In this document: positions 58,851 to 64,000 of the stretch, one piece after another | Numbering within the stretch: the first letter of the stretch is position 1 | Layout: the number at the start of each line of letters is the position of its first letter | Assembly: GCF_019649055.1 (NCBI RefSeq) | Contig: NW_026570467.1 | Coordinates: forward strand, 1-64,000 | Direction: 5' to 3' | Source: Paramacrobiotus metropolitanus | Taxonomy: Eukaryota > Tardigrada > Eutardigrada > Parachela > Macrobiotidae | DNA length: 64,000 nt | Translations under genes and position numbers: made by a program | Notes under the pieces: model-generated | Seen by the model: the letters and a program-made list of their open reading frames with translations, nothing else | Told to the model about the DNA's origin: nothing | Database searches by the model: none

Positions 58851-60675
58851 TCATAGGTCCGTAATTTCTGCGCTTCGTCGACCCCTCGGTGGTGTTCCGT
58901 TAACTGGAGGGCACCGGTATCTATCGCGCATCTTCACAGTATCCGTATACGTCAGCTTAGGATTGGTTTTAGACGGCCCGATGAACTGTGATGGCGTTCC
59001 GTCCCAGAGCGCCAACGTGTAAGTGTTTGGGAAGGCATAATCATCAAAGCCCGCATGCATAATGCTCTGGCGGTCGTAGGGGTAATAGTATTGATCGCTG
59101 GGGAAGTAACCCCCATCTTCTGGTGAAGCCATTTCGAAGTATGTGTGCACTCCAGCTACCATAAGCGCAGGGAAAATATCAATCTTGCCCAAAATTTGGT
59201 AGCAACATACCGTACGGAAGAAAAAATTAAGAATTATTCCAAATTTACACTTAAAAAAAATAATAATTATTGCAAAAAGCAGATGAATGTACTGAAGGTA
59301 AACCAGCAAATGTTGGAATTAAAGTAATATGTATCTGTACATCTACCTTTATCGGATACGTAAAATGTGCGAAATCTGTCCTGGAATTAATCACCTCCAC
59401 TTTTGCGTTTTGGAATAAATATTTTTGCTCAGAAGAGGCACTTACGGCAGATTTCGTATTGTGGCACCAAGCGGATGTAAGAGTCCCGATCTCCTCTAAT
59501 ATGCTCGTGGCGGAAATCAAAAATGGCATGGAGCAGCTCATGAAGGAAAACGGCAACTAACAGAGAGTCAGGGTGTCCTTGCTGATCGTATGGTAGGGTA
59601 TTCACGGATATGGAATTATCGCCAGTGTCGGAGTAACCCAATCGCTCGCTACAGGGTGCACTAGAGAATCACAGTGCCGGAGGCGTTAAGGCGGACGTTT
59701 CTATGAAGCTTTACAACCTGAAAGCCACTCACCCTCCACCTGCGTCACAGGACTTGGTCGCGCATTCATCGACAAACAGATTGATTGTCAATAACGGGAA
59801 CTGATTGGCGGACGTTTCCACCATTGTCCAGCAGCCGCGCATGGCATCGTTTATCATCGCGATGGCACGATGAGCCGCATTGACAAACCGAGTATTATTG
59901 GGATGGTTATTAAACAGGTGGAATTTATAGTGTATGCGCTTGGAGCTATCGATCGGCCAGACGATGGGTTCCGGATGGCTCATCCCTGGAGGTGTACTAA
60001 GACACACCGGACCGTCGCGCTTGCACGGCTTTGGCGTTGGGCGGTCATTGTGGGACGTCACCGGATTGTTGGACGGTCTACCGGAGCCAGCTGGCTGGTT
60101 TCCGTTTCCCCCATTGAATGCCGAATCCATTTGTTTACCCGCATTGCCGAACGTTTGCTCAAGGCCATGTCCCAATTCATCTAAAGCAACAGCGTTGTTA
60201 TTTCATTGATTAAGACATTACTGGATGGCCTGGCAGTGAACGTAGCATTAAACTATTTATCTTAACTCACCGAAGAAATCGGATCTGCCCTCTCTATTCG
60301 GACGAGCGCATCCCTTTCCGTTGCATGATGAACCAGTGCTGCTGAAGGAGGCCGGCTTCTTGGTTGTCGCCTTGGACGTCGGCTTTGGCGAGTGTCCGTA
60401 CGGCGACTCGGTCCGCTCACAAAACCCGTCAATGGCGAGCCCATTATTGCAGTAGTTGCCCGGGCAGCATGTGTGACGATAGTTGCAACCTTCGTGGGTG
60501 CTGCGGCAAAAATGATGCTCCTCCTGGCCGTTCTCTCCGGAGGTGACCTGCAGGCGTCAAAAGCACGCTATTATAACAGAATATTAGCGCACGACCTTTA
60601 ACTGCACATGCTGTAATCTCTTACCGGTATGATCAAGCTGGCCGCAGCCAGCAGGGCAACACGCAGATAAATCAT
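58851..60675 (-). CDS. Secreted cystine-knot/astacin-like metalloprotease
   Basis: Five exons (60675-60625, 60547-60271, 60180-59733, 59648-59446, 59155-58851) join in phase at GT..AG sites to give 427 residues. A signal peptide (1-17) is followed by Cys31-X6-Cys38-X5-Cys44-Cys45-X4-Cys50-X9-Cys60, the spacing of an inhibitor-cystine-knot (knottin) framework. A Ser/Thr/Lys linker follows, then a protease domain (about 180-408) with HELLHAIFDFRHEH (295-308) and Met-turn SIMHA (357-361). Astacins (M12A) have HExxHxxGxxHE and SxMHY; here one residue is added before the third His (His306), the glycine is lost and the Met-turn Tyr is Ala. Expected role: extracellular proteolysis, or a pseudoenzyme if zinc binding fails. 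The tail ends PPRGRRSAEITDL. An inverted partial copy is at 62201-62620. Confidence 0.85.
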
Positions 60676-61890
60676 GCTCCCGTAAAAAAAACAACTTTCA
60701 ATTTAATTTTAGTTGAGAACCGTCAGACTGATTGTGGAAACGTACACACTGGATTCTCAAAGCGAAAAAATGGTCTGTATTATATACATCTTTTCTGTTT
60801 CCTCCCTGGAAAACTTTAAATCCGTTTTCAAGTGGCTGGGTTCCGACAAGAGCGGCTGGCTGCCGTTTTCCCACTTGAAAAGCCGTAGAATTTACACGTT
60901 ATGCTTACAACTGCAAAACGCAGCAGCAGCCGCCACAGATACTGCGAAGAACCGCTTCTCCTGGAACCTAGCGAAATCGAAATTAACAGCTTCATTCTAG
61001 TGAATGCAGGCTTTCACGAAGCTGAATGTGCAGCTTGCAAGTGCTCGTTGTTGCCGAACCGGAAACGGCATGAACAATATGGACAGCGAAGCACGTAATA
61101 GCGCAGTTCACGAGAATGCTGATGCCGCACTGATGATTAGGCAGCCAGGAATCGTTCAAGATTCTCGGCATAACACTTAGCATAGTGCTGCCAGGCCGGA
61201 ATTTCTGATATGCCCACGCTGGTTGCGTGATGCGCAATGTGCAAGACGGTTTTTGGGAGAAGGATTTCGCCACCCGTTTGGCTATTGGTACAGCGCATCA
61301 GGCGATGAAATCATATCGCTGTTCAACAGCAGTTCACAGTACTGGCTTGTATCAATATGTAAAATAATTATCTAACAACGTTTAAAGAGATGGCCACTGT
61401 TGTTTTCATCATTAGATAAGCATTGTTGAAACATTAAGTGAATCTTGATGTGTAAGACAGTGATATTGAAGCGTAGCACAATTGCCTTCATATTATAAAA
61501 AATTCTTTCTTCGTTTTTGCTGCCGTTTTGAATGGCGAACCTTGCGCTTCATCGCAGAGAAAACCACAACAATAATTTACTATACAGAATACAGAGTATT
61601 TGGATGCTCTTATAATACGTTTTTGCTAAATATAATTTTTGCGTTGGAACTAATTCTGTACCACTCGTTGTATCCAAGATACATATTTACAGTTTTGAAA
61701 TTCTAATGTAAGTGCGTACTGTACTGTAATGCAATTGGTAGTGTGAGTTAACGGTGCAGTTGTATGTACTTGGAGACATGTGCATTTACAATAACGCAAA
61801 GTAACAACATGTAGATGAAACGCAGGTATTATTCTTTAGTTTCTATTGAGAAGGAAACGTACTGTACGGTACCCATACATATTGTCATTG
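60676..61890. other. Intergenic region, astacin-like gene 5' side
   Basis: Contains the promoter of the astacin-like gene. Short frames only, with no recognised repeat. Confidence 0.4.
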
Positions 61891-61895
61891 TAATG

Positions 61896-61927
61896 TGACG
61901 TCATGCTGGATAGCATGGATGACGTCA
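61896..61927. promoter_or_regulatory. Twin TGACGTCA (CRE-like) palindromes
   Basis: Perfect TGACGTCA at 61896-61903 and 61920-61927, with ATGCT/AGCAT between them, so the whole 32 bp can also form a stem. TGACGTCA is the established binding site of CREB/ATF bZIP factors. They lie about 280 bp upstream of the ATG at 62201. Function is inferred. Confidence 0.5.
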
Positions 61928-62200
61928 TCCGGTCACTTCCGTAACAAACAGACAGACAGACATTTTTTTATTTCTGCTGAATTAGAGGACCTTCGCTGCG
62001 CTCCGGTCGATAAATGTATTCGCCTTTCAAATGACCGCTATACGTATGCCGTCATATCCCATTATCGTAACCAGATGCACCCCAACGGAAGCCTTTCGTC
62101 GGTCACCGCCACCAAATGAATGCACAAGATCTCGTTGGCCGCCCCTATCAACATCTGCCCATCTCGTAATTCTACCGTTACTCGAATTTCTTAACTCATT

Positions 62201-62620
62201 ATGCGGGTATTCCCCGTACTGGTGTTCGCCGTTGTCTGGAAAGTCCATGTTGGTTTTCTAATAGAGAATGTATCGAATAGCGACTACAAAGAAACGAAAG
62301 GTCGCTGTAAGCATTTTACGGTTGCAGGTAACATGGGCATGTCGTGTGATTTAGGAGCGATGTTCTGCCGACATCCCGTGCTGCGATGGGCTGCAGTGCG
62401 ACAACGGGGATAACGTCTTCGGCTTCTGACAGGACGTGGCTTCGTCTTCACCGCCCACTTCCAGCAACCCACCCAAACCCAGAACGAAGGCAACCACCAA
62501 GAAGTCGGCTGCGCGATCTGCTAGTCTACTACCAAGCGACATGGGGGCGCCACACAACAGCGAAACACCGGCAAGTTAACGCAGCCGTCGCTGCCAAAAG
62601 TGTGCAGTAATCTAAATCCG
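62201..62620 (+). pseudogene. Broken copy of the cystine-knot/astacin N terminus
   Basis: A signal-like start (MRVFPVLVFAVVWKVHVGFL) leads to a cysteine-bearing stretch. After a 1-bp shift near 62365 the frame reads CCDGLQCDNGDNVFGF, then TGA where the sixth cysteine of the knot stands in the astacin-like gene, then a linker with KPRTKATTKK (KPTSKATTKK in the intact gene). CC-X4-C-X9 spacing is the same. The protease exons are not found downstream. It is the inverted, decayed duplicate of 60675-60271. Confidence 0.65.
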
Positions 62621-62922
62621 AATCCAAGTTCCTGTGCGGGCGGGCCTATTGCAACTTTTTGCGCGATTAGCTTTTTTTTTAAAAACTGACAAATTTATGC
62701 AACTGCGAGGACCCACTCACCCATCTGAGCAACTTCAGTTTTTATGCAAATCATTGCCCACTAATTTTGTGCTGGTATTTTCTTAGCTCAAAAATGGCCA
62801 TATTGGAATCTTATGTATGTCAGCGTTTACTTAAACACTTGGCACCTGGCCCGGATTCCACTGCAGCGGGTGAAAAAAAATATTTACTGCGTGTTTCGCA
62901 CTAAATGCTGGCTTCCTTGCAG

Positions 62923-63131
62923 AATCCAGGAAGACCAGTGTCCTGTTCCATTGGAAGTGGGTACCGGTCAAACCTTTCGACTGGCCGCCCAAAACGAAGA
63001 AAACCGACATGAACGAGACCTCCACGATCGATACCTGTCTGGATCTCTTGGACAAGCAGCACGGTGTGCATGTCAATGTGGATTTCGAGACAAAGATCTG
63101 CAAAGTGTTGGTTACTGTGAAGGGCACCTAA
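62923..63131 (+). CDS. Possible terminal exon, unknown protein
   Basis: A strong acceptor (GGCTTCCTTGCAG) opens a frame in phase 1 to a TAA at 63129-63131. It encodes VLFHWKWVPVKPFDWPPKTK and then DTCLDLLDKQHGVHVNVDFE. This frame is more protein-like than the longer frame in another phase. Its upstream partner was not identified; it may belong to the 62201 remnant or a separate small gene. No family is recognised. Confidence 0.35.
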
Positions 63132-63590
63132 GATGGCCACGGTGTTGCGCAGAAACCACATTAAGGATGTTCCTTAAGGATGTTCGAGAACACCGAAATG
63201 CCGCTGCTGGAAGACGCAGCACAACGCGTCGAGCAAGTGTCTGCCTCCGCAGCAGCGAACCTGCGGTCGGGAGAGTACCAGTCCTAGTGCATTTCCCAGT
63301 GGCATCCGTGATACGTTGCTACATTTTTAAGACTGAACTAAGTGAGTGCAAAGTCAGTACACAGACTACATCGAAAGAAATAATGTACATACTCAGTACA
63401 TTGTCTGCTACACACGACATCGGCAAATGTACATACCATCTATAATTTTGATATATTTACTTTGTACTTATACTTTAGGATTAAAACTCAAGCTGAAAAA
63501 TGCGTTATGCTTAATGAGCATTATCCCCGAGCAAGACAGTATAGAAGAAGTGTTCTTGTTGTGATTTGGGTGTATCTGTTGCGGGATGCT
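63132..63590. other. Gene-free stretch
   Basis: Nothing supportable. Confidence 0.4.
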
Positions 63591-63597
63591 TGTCGTG

Positions 63598-63605
63598 TAT
63601 AAATA
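63598..63605 (+). promoter_or_regulatory. TATA box of a transcription unit leaving the window
   Basis: TATAAATA in a GC-moderate context, followed 58 bp later by a strong donor-like CGGTAAGTAAG (from 63662). This could be a gene with a short first exon. Alternatively, TGTGAT at 63560 and ATCACA at 63654-63659 could be the ends of a short LTR. The rest to 64000 has no frame I can assign. Confidence 0.35.
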
Positions 63606-64000
63606 AGAAGTTGGCCGGAACAAGAGAAGAACGAGTGACCTTTCCTCCTAGATATCACAAACGGTAAGTAAGATTCTGCGGCACCGACCGTTTTATACCG
63701 CTACTGACCACCACAACATCGGTAGAGCGACTCTAGAATCTCAATCTGCTACAGTGAAGAACTCGGTGGAATCCCTATTTCCAAGAATTTATAGAATCGT
63801 GGAAGAGACGAATCCGAAATCCTTGGCGTGTCTCCAGATGGTTGCAGAGGCGTAAACACAACGCTAACGCCAGATGGAAGCAGAGACGAAATAACAAGAT
63901 TTCAGTGCGAGCAAATGCTCATGCAGGAAGTGACCTTCGATTACGAGAGAATGCTAACACCACGCAGATACCTGTGCACCACTTTACTGTAGTCCTAGAA

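Noticed and set aside
62813-63445. 210-codon plus-strand frame
   Set aside because: It crosses a strong acceptor at 62922 and shows no protein-like composition; another phase from 62923 to 63131 is better.
63560-63659. A 100-bp LTR with TGTGAT/ATCACA ends
   Set aside because: A six-base inverted pair is weak evidence, there is no second LTR in the window and no clear primer-binding site follows.

Overview
This window is eukaryotic, from a small-genome metazoan. The evidence is spliced genes with GT..AG introns of roughly 130 to 600 bp, secreted leucine-rich-repeat (LRR) and astacin-type genes, Ty3/gypsy retrotransposons, non-LTR (LINE) remnants and several families of short inverted-repeat elements. 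There are no operons, bacterial ribosome binding sites, rRNA genes or CRISPR arrays. An invertebrate is likely and a tardigrade would fit, but the sequence does not prove the taxon.

Layout: 1-7.5 kb is gene-poor and holds inverted-repeat elements, a LINE fragment, a 51-bp tandem repeat and a coiled-coil pseudogene. 7.5-12.5 kb is a gypsy element (plus strand) that has lost its integrase. 13-16.7 kb carries a decayed protein-kinase copy on the minus strand, riddled with inverted-repeat elements, plus LINE remains. 18-30.2 kb contains LRR gene remnants; one LRR gene is split by an 8.8-kb gypsy element (minus strand) with a 4-bp target duplication. 31.2-38.5 kb is a cluster of three related kinase genes in mixed orientation, most of them frameshifted. 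38.7-49 kb is repeat-dominated: a palindromic element, a 1.3-kb hAT-like element and a GC-rich minisatellite array. 49.7-54.3 kb has two LRR paralogues in opposite orientation, one broken and one apparently intact. 57-63 kb has an apparently intact five-exon gene joining a six-cysteine knot-like module to an astacin-like protease domain, and an inverted, broken copy of its 5' part.

The host genes are two or three multi-copy families (secreted LRR proteins, an atypical kinase family, cystine-knot/astacin proteins) duplicated locally, often inverted, with most copies decayed by 1-bp shifts or mobile-element insertion. Only LRR-A (52905-54257), the astacin-like gene (58851-60675) and possibly kinase K1 (31284-33119) read as intact. 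Frequent 1-bp shifts may partly be assembly error; reads would settle that. The most unusual items are the knot-astacin fusion with an altered zinc motif, a four-copy family of elements that are palindromic along almost their whole length, and a GC-rich unidentified reading-frame cluster between pol and the 3' LTR of the second gypsy element.
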